Part shown: in pieces, positions 6,672 to 12,177 of the stretch
Position numbering within the stretch: position 1 is the first letter of the stretch
How the letters are laid out: every line of letters begins with the position of its first letter
The notes under the pieces: model-generated
The model's input: the letters and a program-made list of their open reading frames with translations, nothing else
Databases searched by the model: none
What the model was told of the DNA's origin: nothing
Translations under genes and position numbers: made by a program
IMG/VR virus record: IMGVR_UViG_3300047548_000472
Coordinates: 1-28,311 of that record
DNA length: 28,311 nt
Reading direction: 5' to 3' (one strand)
Origin: a virus

Positions 6672-7300
6672 AGCCCGGAACATCCTTCCGTTGAGTGATA
6701 GTAAGGACAGAAACCTTCACAAAATTTCCGGTGTTTTTCCGGCTCTGGCGGTTCCGCTAATTCCCGAATATCCGCAAGCCAATCCAAACCTTGTAACGCG
6801 ACACTCTCGTCATACGGTTCCGTAAAAATATTCACATCGGTTTCGTGACCATCACGCGCAATAAACACTAACGTCACATCGTTAACCGGATAATCATTAT
6901 GTGCTAGTAGATAGCCGTATAGGTGTACTTGTGTTCTCTGTTGATCGGTTGGTGCTTTGCTCATATTCTTTTTCGTTGTCGTTTTCCAGTCGATCACTTC
7001 ACCCGTCGTCACGTCATAGCAGTCCACATGTCCCGTCAGACCATGCGCGGAAACTTCAAGTTCCGTTAAATACCGTTGCTTGAATGGGTCAAGGATTTTC
7101 AACCGTCGTTCAATATGGGCGTGTATCGCGGTGCCCATTGTTGCCGCTAGTTTCAACGTGTCATTAACGGTGGGTGTGTTGTTGATTCGATACCAGACAC
7201 GGCGACCGCACCCGCCTATCTCCGACGGGCCAATATCGGTTTGCTTATCCCGGTCGGTTTGACCACCGACAAGAATGTCTAACAAATCATCCCGGTTCAT
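6668..7300 (-). CDS. Cas4/RecB-like PD-(D/E)xK exonuclease with Fe-S cluster motif
   Basis: The 210-residue protein shows the PD-(D/E)xK nuclease order: GPSEIGGCGRRVWYRI with Cys31, an AIHAHIERRL helix (His60), GHVDCYD with Asp93, EVIDWKTT with Asp104 and Lys106, and QVHLYGYLLA. The C-terminus has CEGFCPYYHSTEGC, giving Cys194, Cys198 and Cys207. With Cys31 these form the four-cysteine 4Fe-4S site of Cas4/AddB-type nucleases. In phages such enzymes supply DNA end resection for recombination. ATGA overlaps couple it to the genes on both sides, and the annealing protein lies two genes upstream. No CRISPR locus is present, so an adaptation role is not suggested. Confidence 0.85.
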   Translation of the reverse strand: MNRDDLLDILVGGQTDRDKQTDIGPSEIGGCGRRVWYRINNTPTVNDTLKLAATMGTAIHAHIERRLKILDPFKQRYLTELEVSAHGLTGHVDCYDVTTGEVIDWKTTTKKNMSKAPTDQQRTQVHLYGYLLAHNDYPVNDVTLVFIARDGHETDVNIFTEPYDESVALQGLDWLADIRELAEPPEPEKHRKFCEGFCPYYHSTEGCSGL

Positions 7301-7662
7301 AAGGCTTCCAGACTGGCGCGAACAGACGTACCTAGCGACCGGCCTATATCTATTTGTGTCCGTATCCGGTTGAGGTTGGCGCGTGCCGCTTTAACTGTCG
7401 CTTCCGTCGTATAGTGCACGGTCAATTCATCTTGGCAACGCAGCAATGATTCGTCGTCCACTTCCGCAACCGTAATCTTCACACCTTTTTCTAACGCTTT
7501 CGCGCGTATCGTCATGCGCCATTTCGCGGAAGCAACCTCATACGCTGCTTTCGCTTTCATATAGTCATGCTCTGCATCCGTCAGAAACACGGTCGCGTCA
7601 TCTAGTTCCTTACCTAAATCAATGAGGCGACGTTCTATCTGCATAGGCGTTAGTTCAGTCAT
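7297..7662 (-). CDS. coiled-coil protein in the recombination operon
   Basis: The 121-residue protein is almost wholly helical, with heptad patterning (LIDLGKELDDATVFLTDAEHD and KAKAAYEVASAKW) and a closing segment RANLNRIRTQIDIGRSLGTSVRA. Very similar small coiled-coil proteins, ending in R-x-x-I-x-x-GRSL, sit between the nuclease and the annealing protein in actinophages. It lacks a catalytic motif. The gene overlaps both neighbours (ATGA at 7297-7300 and eight bases at 7655-7662), so its product is probably made in fixed ratio with them and may be an accessory subunit. Confidence 0.6.
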   Translation of the reverse strand: MTELTPMQIERRLIDLGKELDDATVFLTDAEHDYMKAKAAYEVASAKWRMTIRAKALEKGVKITVAEVDDESLLRCQDELTVHYTTEATVKAARANLNRIRTQIDIGRSLGTSVRASLEAL

Positions 7663-8341
7663 GGATATCTTCCCTCATAGAAGTAACAGCCTTACCGATC
7701 AATTCGCGTACACGTTCCCCGGTAGACAAATGCCGGTCAAGATCACCGCACGTTTCCCAAATAGTCCTAAGGTCATCTTCATTCTTCGCCGCAAACACAG
7801 CCGCAACTAGCGCATCTTCCTCATCACGCGACAACACGTTAGATGATTCTGATTCGATCACTATTCCGTCAGGTGGGCACAACGTATGCCCAACAACATC
7901 ATGCCGGGAACCATTGTTATACAGGCTCAAACCGAATTGTGTTCCTAGATTAATCGCGGCCCGTTTCAACGCATCCGACTCCGCTGTCTTAACCGCCATA
8001 TCGTGCGCTTCCCCGCGTTGCGGAAGAGTGGAGAAACCTACAGCGGCCTCCGCATATTCACAACCAAGAGCCGGAACAGATAAAACGCCAGTGACCCGAT
8101 ACCCAACAGAGTAACGAGTCTTGCCGTCTTTACTTTCGATATCTTCAAACGCGAGCGCGATATCGTTCACGCGCCACGACCAGCCGCCGAAACCGAAAAT
8201 GCGGATCAGGTGCGCTTTAATATCCCATGCTTCAACGTAGGCCAGTGATCGTCCGGCTTGTGTCCGGTTGGCTACGCGACTAGCGGCAAGTGGTTTTAAC
8301 AGTATGTCGTACTGCTCTGCTGTGATTCCCGTCCGGTTCAT
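7655..8341 (-). CDS. Rad52/Sak-like single-strand annealing protein
   Basis: The 228-residue protein has the order seen in Rad52-type phage recombinases. LAASRVANRTQAGRSLAYVEAWDIKAHLIRIFGFGGWSWRV spans about residues 18-58. Next come GYRVTGVLSVPALG, EAAVGFSTLP and GEAHDMAVKTAESDALKRAAINLGTQFGLSLYNNG (about 110-144). These features (Y-x-E-(A/G)-x-x-x-x-x-x-x-IFG-x-(G)-W and K-TAE-(S/T)-DA-xKRA) are typical. The C-terminal third is acidic and variable, as in proteins contacting SSB. AGGAAAGG lies about 8 bases before the ATG. With the Cas4-like nuclease it forms an exonuclease/annealase pair. Confidence 0.85.
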   Translation of the reverse strand: MNRTGITAEQYDILLKPLAASRVANRTQAGRSLAYVEAWDIKAHLIRIFGFGGWSWRVNDIALAFEDIESKDGKTRYSVGYRVTGVLSVPALGCEYAEAAVGFSTLPQRGEAHDMAVKTAESDALKRAAINLGTQFGLSLYNNGSRHDVVGHTLCPPDGIVIESESSNVLSRDEEDALVAAVFAAKNEDDLRTIWETCGDLDRHLSTGERVRELIGKAVTSMREDIHD

Positions 8342-8344
8342 GTT

Positions 8345-8548
8345 CTAGCCTTTCCTGTTGTCGTATCGCTTGTTCCGGGTGTTGTCCCATGCGCGGATAG
8401 TGGCAGGTTTCCATAAGGGTGTGACACCGTAAACATGGTCGGGGTCGGGCATGGTGCCATTCTTGCGGTGCATCTTTATCGTTTCGAGTGTGACGCCGAT
8501 CAGGTCGGCGACTTCCTGACGTGTGAGTAAAACAGTCACATTAGACAT
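8345..8548 (-). CDS. MerR/excisionase-type HTH DNA-binding protein
   Basis: The 67-residue protein contains LLTRQEVADLIGVTLETIKMHRKNGTMPDP (about 7-36), the helix-turn-helix of the HTH_17/excisionase group, followed by a strand-rich wing (TPLWKPATIRAWDN) and a basic tail. Such proteins are small transcription regulators or recombination directionality factors. No integrase is visible, so regulation is more likely. The start shares a base with the previous stop (TAATG), and the next gene downstream is the annealing protein. Confidence 0.75.
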   Translation of the reverse strand: MSNVTVLLTRQEVADLIGVTLETIKMHRKNGTMPDPDHVYGVTPLWKPATIRAWDNTRNKRYDNRKG

Positions 8549-8661
8549 TAGTTCATTCCTCCTTCAATCCATCCGACGATTCCCCACAATGTGAGGAACA
8601 GAAATAGAAACGCACATTGCGCGACGATCATGCCGCGTCGGGTCAATCTCCAATTAGTCAT
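8548..8661 (-). CDS. 37-residue single-pass membrane protein
   Basis: The short frame from ATG 8661 encodes WRLTRRGMIV and then a hydrophobic helix (about residues 10-31) with a Trp/Gly-rich end. Small proteins with (L)TRRG before one membrane helix are frequent in actinophage early regions. A GGGG lies about 5 bases upstream. It overlaps the upstream gene by eight bases and the downstream HTH gene by one. A longer frame to 8916 runs antiparallel in composition to the conserved neighbour and is rejected. Function unknown. Confidence 0.55.
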   Translation of the reverse strand: MTNWRLTRRGMIVAQCAFLFLFLTLWGIVGWIEGGMN

Positions 8662-9064
8662 CACTACCCCACACGGGTTGAGCCATGATCCAATCAGCAA
8701 TTGCTTGCGGATCGTCACTAACGAAGTCTGCGACAAAACCCCATTCGCGGGGTTCCAAATATGTTGCTTCGCACACAATGGTTTCTTGCGTGACGAGGAA
8801 ACTACCGTTGTGGATGGATACCTCGAAGTCGTCTTTCGGGTTTCCGTGAGGCTTTTCAATATCGCAGATGCGGAAAGTTTTGCTGTCCCAATACCATGAG
8901 CCGTCGCGGTCAACAATGGCGACGATGACGGGCGCTAGTTGAATCCATGCGTGGATTTCTTCGGGTGATGCGTCACAGCAGGAAGGGCATCCGCAGTCTG
9001 TGTAGCAGGTGTCGTATTCGCCGCAGTACGGGCATTCGAGTGGTATGCAAAGGTTGGCGTTCAT
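8654..9064 (-). CDS. hypothetical protein with N-terminal cysteine cluster
   Basis: The 136-residue protein opens with eight Cys in 25 residues (6, 11, 14, 20, 24, 26, 29, 30: CPYCGEYDTCYTDCGCPSCC), a likely zinc-binding knuckle. A domain rich in Asp, Trp and Glu follows (IVDRDGSWYWDSKTFRICD, REWGFVADFVSDDPQAIADWIMAQP). GGAG lies about 8 bases before the ATG. I do not recognise a family. Position within the early leftward operon suggests a host-interaction or regulatory role, but nothing shows it. Confidence 0.65.
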   Translation of the reverse strand: MNANLCIPLECPYCGEYDTCYTDCGCPSCCDASPEEIHAWIQLAPVIVAIVDRDGSWYWDSKTFRICDIEKPHGNPKDDFEVSIHNGSFLVTQETIVCEATYLEPREWGFVADFVSDDPQAIADWIMAQPVWGSDD

Positions 9065-9090
9065 TATTGTTTCTCCGTCCTAGAAGAGTG

Positions 9091-9120
9091 CCTACACGGG
9101 AAGGGTACTACATGTGTAGG
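9091..9120. repeat. inverted repeat CCTACAC...GTGTAGG in the early leader
   Basis: CCTACAC at 9091-9097 and GTGTAGG at 9114-9120 form a perfect 7-bp inverted repeat with a 16-base loop. Within it CTACA-TG-TGTAG (9108-9119) is a second, nested palindrome competing for the right arm. It lies 27-56 bases before the start of the 8654-9064 gene and just beyond the end of the 9131-9466 gene. Possible roles are an intercistronic hairpin, an attenuator or an operator. Confidence 0.4.
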
Positions 9121-9130
9121 GGATTTGGGG

Positions 9131-9466
9131 TTAATTTGCGTATCGTGTTTGCCATTCTTTTGTGACCCATGCGACCGGCCCGGAAGTTGTGGGGTATCCG
9201 TTGCGCGTGATCACGCCTTTACGGTCGTTGGTGTACAGGGTGAAGTGTGTTCCGTATTCGGTGTGGCTTGCGGTTAGGGCTAGGCCGGCAATGGGGTTGC
9301 CGTAGTCGGCAGGCTTAACGTTGAAACCTAGGATTTTCTTGGCGCATTCTGCGCCGACGCGGGAGCCGTCGGACAGGATGAGTACCCACTTGAGTCCGTG
9401 GCGCTGGCACTCTTGGCAGTCTCCGTTGCCTTCGTGGTTTTCTACGCGAACGATTGTGGTTGTCAT
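9131..9466 (-). CDS. zinc-ribbon-like early hypothetical protein
   Basis: The 111-residue product begins with a Cys17-x2-Cys20 knuckle (GDCQECQRHGLKWVL) and GAECAKKILGF with Cys41. This pattern is seen in a family of small phage proteins of the form C-x-x-C-x-x-x-G-L-x-W ... DG-x-x-VG-x-ECA. The remainder is short beta-strand-like segments. There is no Shine-Dalgarno sequence. The -10 hexamer at 9474-9479 places the transcription start at or next to the ATG, so a leaderless message is likely. It is the first gene of the leftward early operon. Confidence 0.65.
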   Translation of the reverse strand: MTTTIVRVENHEGNGDCQECQRHGLKWVLILSDGSRVGAECAKKILGFNVKPADYGNPIAGLALTASHTEYGTHFTLYTNDRKGVITRNGYPTTSGPVAWVTKEWQTRYAN

Positions 9467-9473
9467 AAATCAG

Positions 9474-9504
9474 AGTGTACTCCCCTAGCCGGGGAGATAG
9501 TCAA
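9474..9504 (-). promoter_or_regulatory. leftward early promoter, probably leaderless
   Basis: Reading leftward, TTGACT (complement of 9499-9504) and TACACT (complement of 9474-9479) are 19 bases apart; a second TTGACT-like copy overlaps at 9504-9509. Seven bases separate the -10 from the ATG at 9466. The spacer holds CTCCCC-tagcc-GGGGAG (9480-9496 on +), a perfect 6-bp inverted repeat similar to that at 6284-6299. Confidence 0.55.
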
Positions 9505-9539
9505 GTCAAAAGTGCTGGAAAAATATTTTTATTTTCTAC

Positions 9540-9570
9540 TTGACAAATACCCGCGCAAGGGGTTTAACTA
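9540..9570 (+). promoter_or_regulatory. rightward early promoter
   Basis: TTGACA at 9540-9545 is a perfect -35 match, followed by a -10-like TAACTA at 9565-9570 (19-base spacer) or TTTAAC at 9563-9568 (17-base spacer). The spacer has CCCGCGCAAGGGG, again a C-run and a G-run. It diverges from the leftward promoter 36 bases away, so 9467-9622 is the switch region between the two early operons. Confidence 0.6.
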
Positions 9571-9622
9571 TGTCTTACCGGGATACGGCGACGGGCCGAC
9601 CCACTACCCGAAAGGGGACACC

Positions 9623-9781
9623 ATGAACACCTACGGATCACGCACCATCGGAGACACCATCCCCGGCATCGGTGTCATCGAACAAGTCTCACTCACTGCC
9701 TACCGTGTCGGCACACAATGGGTGCCATTCTCGCGCGTAGACGATATGACGCCCGTGGAGCCGCTCGTTATCCTGACGTGA
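9623..9781 (+). CDS. small hypothetical protein, first gene of rightward early operon
   Basis: From ATG 9623, six bases after AAAGGGGA, the frame encodes 52 residues with a strand-rich pattern (GDTIPGIGVIEQVSLTAYRVGTQWVPFSRVDDM). This looks like a small SH3-like or beta-barrel domain. The frame is open upstream to 9398, but that part is antisense to the 9131-9466 gene and crosses the promoters. The + strand here is rich in A and C, unlike the following genes. No family is recognised. Confidence 0.6.
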   Translation: MNTYGSRTIGDTIPGIGVIEQVSLTAYRVGTQWVPFSRVDDMTPVEPLVILT

Positions 9782-9805
9782 TGATACGATAAGTCGCACA
9801 AAAAA

Positions 9806-9838
9806 GTCCCGGTCTCGCCACACAGACAAGACCGGGAC
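9806..9838. terminator. perfect 10-bp hairpin flanked by A6 (bidirectional or leftward terminator/attenuator)
   Basis: GTCCCGGTCT (9806-9815) and AGACCGGGAC (9829-9838) pair perfectly around a 13-base loop. Six A residues (9800-9805) precede it, so on the minus strand this is a classic GC stem plus U-tract. On the plus strand no T-run follows. It may end the short 9623-9781 transcript in the actinobacterial style, act as an attenuator before the replication genes, or block leftward read-through. Confidence 0.6.
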
Positions 9839-9860
9839 AGTCGGCTGATAGGGAGCCAAC

Positions 9861-9902
9861 ATGAAGAATCATACATGTACGCTAATGGTTAGTTCACCAT
9901 GA
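9861..9902 (+). CDS. 13-residue leader peptide coupled to the initiator gene
   Basis: An ATG at 9861 with a strong GGGAG five bases upstream opens a frame MKNHTCTLMVSSP ending in a TGA that overlaps the start of the next gene (ATGA at 9899-9902). The next gene has no Shine-Dalgarno sequence of its own. Ribosomes finishing this mini-ORF would therefore restart there. Together with the hairpin just upstream, this looks like a translational control device for the replication gene. Confidence 0.5.
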   Translation: MKNHTCTLMVSSP

Positions 9903-10672
9903 CGTATTTCCGCGTATCAGATTGTTTCTGGTCATCTCCGAAATCAATAACCCTTAGTGATTCTGCCGTAGCGTTATGGACTAGGGCCGGTTCCTATTGC
10001 GGCCAGCATTTAACGGATGGGTTTGTTTCGGCGCAAATTTTACCCATCCTTCAAGGCAATGAATCGACGGCGAATGAACTAGTCGCATCGGGTTTATGGG
10101 TCACGGTTGACGGCGGTTATTTGTTCCATGACTGGTCGGATTACAACCGTGATAGTGAGTCTGTGAAGCGTGAGCGTGAGGCGAATAGGGAACGTCAACG
10201 GGCGTGGGTTGCTCGCAAACGCGCTAGTGAATCTGTTAGTGATGATGTTATTTCGCGCGTGAATAACGATGTTACTAACGGCGTTAGTGACGGTGTTACT
10301 AACGACAGCGACGGGGTAGGAAAGGAAAGGAATGGAAAGGAACGGAAAGGAATAAATACTAAAAAGAATTGTGACGATTCTTTTAACGAGTTTTGGTCTG
10401 TGTATCCGCGTAGGGTTGGGAAGCAAGCCGCACAAAAAGCATTCCTTAAAGCGTTAACTTTCGCTGATGCTTCCGTTATTATTGATGGTGCGAGGCGGTA
10501 CGCGAACGATCCGAATAGGTCAGATGAGTTCACCGCTCATCCGACGACGTGGATTAATCAAGGACGGTGGGAAGATGATCCGTTACCTGCGCGGCGTGAT
10601 GATAGTAAGCAAGGGCAGAGGCGAGCCAATTTTGAGGCGTTCATAGGACAGGGGCAGATCAGTGCAGGCTAA
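9899..10672 (+). CDS. replisome organiser / replication initiation protein (DnaD/lambda-O-like layout)
   Basis: The 257-residue protein has an N-terminal winged-helix-like region (YFRVSDCFWSSPKSITL, AVALWTRAGSYCGQHLTDGFV, NELVASGLW, GGYLFHDWSDYN; residues about 3-83). A charged linker follows (about 88-158). The C-terminal domain (FNEFWSVYPRRVGKQAAQKAFLKAL ... HPTTWINQGRWEDDPLP, about 163-230) is typical of phage replication proteins that recruit the helicase. The linker is encoded by a 12-bp periodic repeat and a purine tract, a possible origin inside the gene. Translation seems coupled to the 13-codon leader. The next gene overlaps it by 11 bases. Confidence 0.8.
   Translation: MTYFRVSDCFWSSPKSITLSDSAVALWTRAGSYCGQHLTDGFVSAQILPILQGNESTANELVASGLWVTVDGGYLFHDWSDYNRDSESVKREREANRERQRAWVARKRASESVSDDVISRVNNDVTNGVSDGVTNDSDGVGKERNGKERKGINTKKNCDDSFNEFWSVYPRRVGKQAAQKAFLKALTFADASVIIDGARRYANDPNRSDEFTAHPTTWINQGRWEDDPLPARRDDSKQGQRRANFEAFIGQGQISAG
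10223..10306. repeat. 12-bp periodic iteron-like array inside the initiator gene
   Basis: Seven 12-base units run in phase from 10223: GCTAGTGAATCT, GTTAGTGATGAT, a diverged unit, GTGAATAACGAT, GTTACTAACGGC, GTTAGTGACGGT and GTTACTAACGAC. GTTAGTGA occurs at 10235 and 10283, and GTTACTAACG at 10271 and 10295. The latter is nearly the reverse complement of the former, so sites alternate in orientation. The protein shows the matching 4-residue repeat V-(S/T/N)-(D/N)-(D/G). Confidence 0.6.
10318..10352. repeat. purine tract with GGAAAGGAA-type repeats next to the iterons
   Basis: Thirty-five bases contain only two pyrimidines (10333, 10343) and repeat GGAAAGG four times at roughly 6-11 base intervals. 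An A-rich stretch follows, AATAAATACTAAAAAGAA at 10351-10368. The combination of iterons followed by a strand-asymmetric, AT-rich segment is the layout of an origin with a DNA unwinding element. Confidence 0.5.
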
Positions 10673-11114
10673 CGAGATTGCGGCAATGTTGTTGTTCGCT
10701 TCGACTTTGGATTACCGCATTAATAATGAGCCGGACACGGTGCAGGCGTGGATGCTTGTTTTGGATGAGGGGATGTCTGCTGAGTGGGCGTCTAAGTTTG
10801 TGCGCCAGCATTACCGGACGACGCAAGCGGTGTTGACGCCGGCTGTGTTGAATATGGCGTGGGTGGAGTTTCGTTCGCACAGGAATCCTGCTCTTGGAGA
10901 TGAAGCGCATTGCGGGAAGCAGGGTTGTTTGTGTACGCATATGGACCCGTGTTTTAAGGGTTGGGTTCCGTCTGTGCGTGAGGGTATGACTGCTCCGTGT
11001 GGTGTGTGTCGTGCGGATTTGGTGCGCGTGTTGGGTGAGATTAATCCAGCGGGGTTGCGTAACGATGGTGATTTTGCACGGTTGCGTAACCGGACTAAGG
11101 ATGTGGGGATGTAA
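10662..11114 (+). CDS. replication-associated protein with zinc-ribbon cysteines
   Basis: Starts at GTG 10662, about 8 bases after AGGGG, overlapping the initiator gene. The 150-residue product has an N-terminal helical domain (ANEIAAMLLFASTLDYR, DTVQAWMLVLDEGMSAEWASKFVRQHYRTT, LTPAVLNMAWVEF). This is the usual outline of the small partner gene found after actinophage replisome organisers and resembles helicase-loader-type helical domains. Six Cys follow (84, 89, 91, 97, 113, 116), including CGVCR, likely a zinc site. It probably works with the upstream initiator at the origin; the exact reaction is unproven. Confidence 0.65.
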   Translation: MQANEIAAMLLFASTLDYRINNEPDTVQAWMLVLDEGMSAEWASKFVRQHYRTTQAVLTPAVLNMAWVEFRSHRNPALGDEAHCGKQGCLCTHMDPCFKGWVPSVREGMTAPCGVCRADLVRVLGEINPAGLRNDGDFARLRNRTKDVGM

Positions 11115-11116
11115 TC

Positions 11117-11338
11117 ATGGATGCGTTAATGATTGTTGTTTTGATTATCACGTTTGTGTGTGTGTTCATTATTGGTGGCGCGTTTGGTGTGACTGCCGGC
11201 AGGAAGTCGGCGGCGCAACATGTGGCGGATATGCAACCGGCGACTGTGCTTGTGGTGGCTATGAATGAGTTTGAGAATGTGCATGTGCCGTTTGTGTTGC
11301 AGTCGGATGCGGTGCTTGTGGCGAGGGGGCAGCGGTGA
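11117..11338 (+). CDS. small membrane protein with N-terminal anchor
   Basis: The 73-residue protein has a hydrophobic N-terminal helix (residues about 3-25, LMIVVLIITFVCVFIIGGAFG), a basic GRKSAAQH turn and a soluble C-terminal part of short strands. GTGGGG precedes the ATG at suitable distance. Its stop overlaps the next GTG (GTGA). This is a common phage small-protein layout with no known function. Confidence 0.6.
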   Translation: MDALMIVVLIITFVCVFIIGGAFGVTAGRKSAAQHVADMQPATVLVVAMNEFENVHVPFVLQSDAVLVARGQR

Positions 11339-11472
11339 AGAGGTTTAGGGATGCGGATGTGTTTCGTTGTCGTGGGTGTGGATCGTGGCGTATTCGGTCG
11401 TTGGGTTCGTGTGTGACGTGTCGGGTTAAGTTTCATCGTGATTCTGTTTTGACGTTGTTGGGTGAGTTATGA
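11335..11472 (+). CDS. 45-residue zinc-ribbon microprotein
   Basis: GTG start at 11335 behind AGGGGG, overlapping the previous stop as GTGA. The product VFRCRGCGSWRIRSLGSC followed by VTCR has two CxxC-type pairs (Cys12/Cys15 and Cys26/Cys29) in a very basic chain, the classic form of a zinc ribbon that may bind nucleic acid. Its TGA overlaps the ATG of the next gene. The composition is still strongly T/G-rich, in contrast to the cassette that follows directly. Confidence 0.6.
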   Translation: MKRFRDADVFRCRGCGSWRIRSLGSCVTCRVKFHRDSVLTLLGEL

Positions 11473-11717
11473 GCCACGACCCGCTATGCCCTGACCCTGA
11501 CCACCCGCTGCCCCGCAAATGCGTGGACTGCAACCTCATCCGTGAGGTGCGTGAGGACATGCTGCGCCGCTGTGAGGAAGCCGCCTACACCGATCTGCTC
11601 TCGCTGGAGGACGACATGCGGGAAGCGTTCGGCAAAGGCAGTGACGCGGCACGGATTGTCGCTGGGTACCGCTCCGCTATGCCAGGGTTCCGGCAGTTCT
11701 ACAAGGAGAAGCCATGA
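11469..11717 (+). CDS. cassette protein 1, HDPLC / CxxC family
   Basis: The 82-residue product starts MSHDPLCPDPDHPLPRKCVDCNLIREVREDML. The signature is a HDPLC box, a Cys-x2-Cys pair and LI-x-x-VR-x-D, a recurrent pattern in short actinophage proteins between replication and terminase genes. It ends in KEKP, encoded by the shared boundary GGAGAAGCC before the next ATG. The Cys may bind zinc. Codon choice turns sharply C-rich here compared with the previous genes, suggesting a separate origin. Function unknown. Confidence 0.65.
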   Translation: MSHDPLCPDPDHPLPRKCVDCNLIREVREDMLRRCEEAAYTDLLSLEDDMREAFGKGSDAARIVAGYRSAMPGFRQFYKEKP

Positions 11718-11980
11718 CACACGACCCGCTATGTGAATGGGACGGCAACCCGCACTCTCATTGCGATTGCGACCTCATCGCCAAGGTGCGTAAGGACGAG
11801 CGTTACCGAGCAATCGAGAACGCTGTGAACGTGGTCCTGAGGATGCCGTCTGGCGCCGTGATGGAGATTGCCTGCGCTGCTTGTAATTGGGATTACGGCT
11901 ACGAGTCCGACCTTGCTGACTTGTTCGGCGCATACGACGACCACAGAGACAACTGCCCGAACACTTATGAGGACATGTGA
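11714..11980 (+). CDS. cassette protein 2, HDPLC / CxC family
   Basis: The 88-residue paralogue of the preceding gene begins MTHDPLCEWDGNPHSHCDCDLIAKVRKDERYRAIENA, keeping the HDPLC box, paired Cys and LI-x-K-VR-K-D. It then diverges: residues about 50-85 carry a second Cys/His set (CAACNWDYGYESDLADLFGAYDDHRDNCPNTY) that resembles a zinc finger. It starts in the exact GGAGAAGCCATGA boundary and ends with TGATG coupling. Function unknown. Confidence 0.65.
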   Translation: MTHDPLCEWDGNPHSHCDCDLIAKVRKDERYRAIENAVNVVLRMPSGAVMEIACAACNWDYGYESDLADLFGAYDDHRDNCPNTYEDM

Positions 11981-12177
11981 TGATCAAAGAATCCTGCTCC
12001 TGCGGAGCCACCTTTGAGACGCATGACGACCGCTGGGTAAACGGAAGCGACTTCACGACGACGATTGAACAGCAGGCGGCTATCGCGTGGCGTGCTGATC
12101 ACCAGCACCAACACGCGTTTCCGGTATCTCAATTCTTCGGGCCAACTCAGTTCCACGCTTTTGAGGAGTCTTCATGA
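11980..12177 (+). CDS. cassette protein 3, small Cys/His protein
   Basis: ATG 11980 shares a base with the previous TGA; a GTG one codon earlier (11977) is an alternative. The 65-residue product begins MIKESCSCGATFETHDDRW and contains HQHQH. The CSCGA-x-(F/W) opening is typical of short zinc-binding phage proteins in which Cys-x-Cys is followed by a C-terminal His cluster. It ends with EESS in an ATGA overlap with the next gene. No function is known. Confidence 0.55.
   Translation: MIKESCSCGATFETHDDRWVNGSDFTTTIEQQAAIAWRADHQHQHAFPVSQFFGPTQFHAFEESS

Noticed and set aside
6668-7300. CRISPR-Cas locus suggested by the Cas4-like nuclease
   Set aside because: No repeat-spacer array and no other Cas gene; Cas4-like nucleases are common in phage recombination operons.
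8345-8548. Excisionase implying a temperate phage
   Set aside because: No integrase, attachment site or repressor is visible in this window; the HTH fold alone does not show excision. The missing part of the genome could change this.
8662-8916. Extension of the 37-residue membrane protein to 122 codons
   Set aside because: The extension is out of frame over the 8654-9064 gene, with Ser/Thr-rich noise-like sequence; ATG 8661 fits the operon overlap.
9398-9622. N-terminal extension of the 9623-9781 gene
   Set aside because: It would span the divergent promoters and run antisense to 9131-9466; ATG 9623 has a good Shine-Dalgarno.
9782-9860. tRNA or other structured RNA at the 10-bp hairpin
   Set aside because: Only one stem; no cloverleaf, anticodon arm or CCA-type end can be drawn.
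10318-10352. Purine tract read as a polypurine transcription terminator or as a sequencing artefact
   Set aside because: The frame stays open and the linker composition is usual for replication proteins; its position next to the iterons is better explained as part of an origin.
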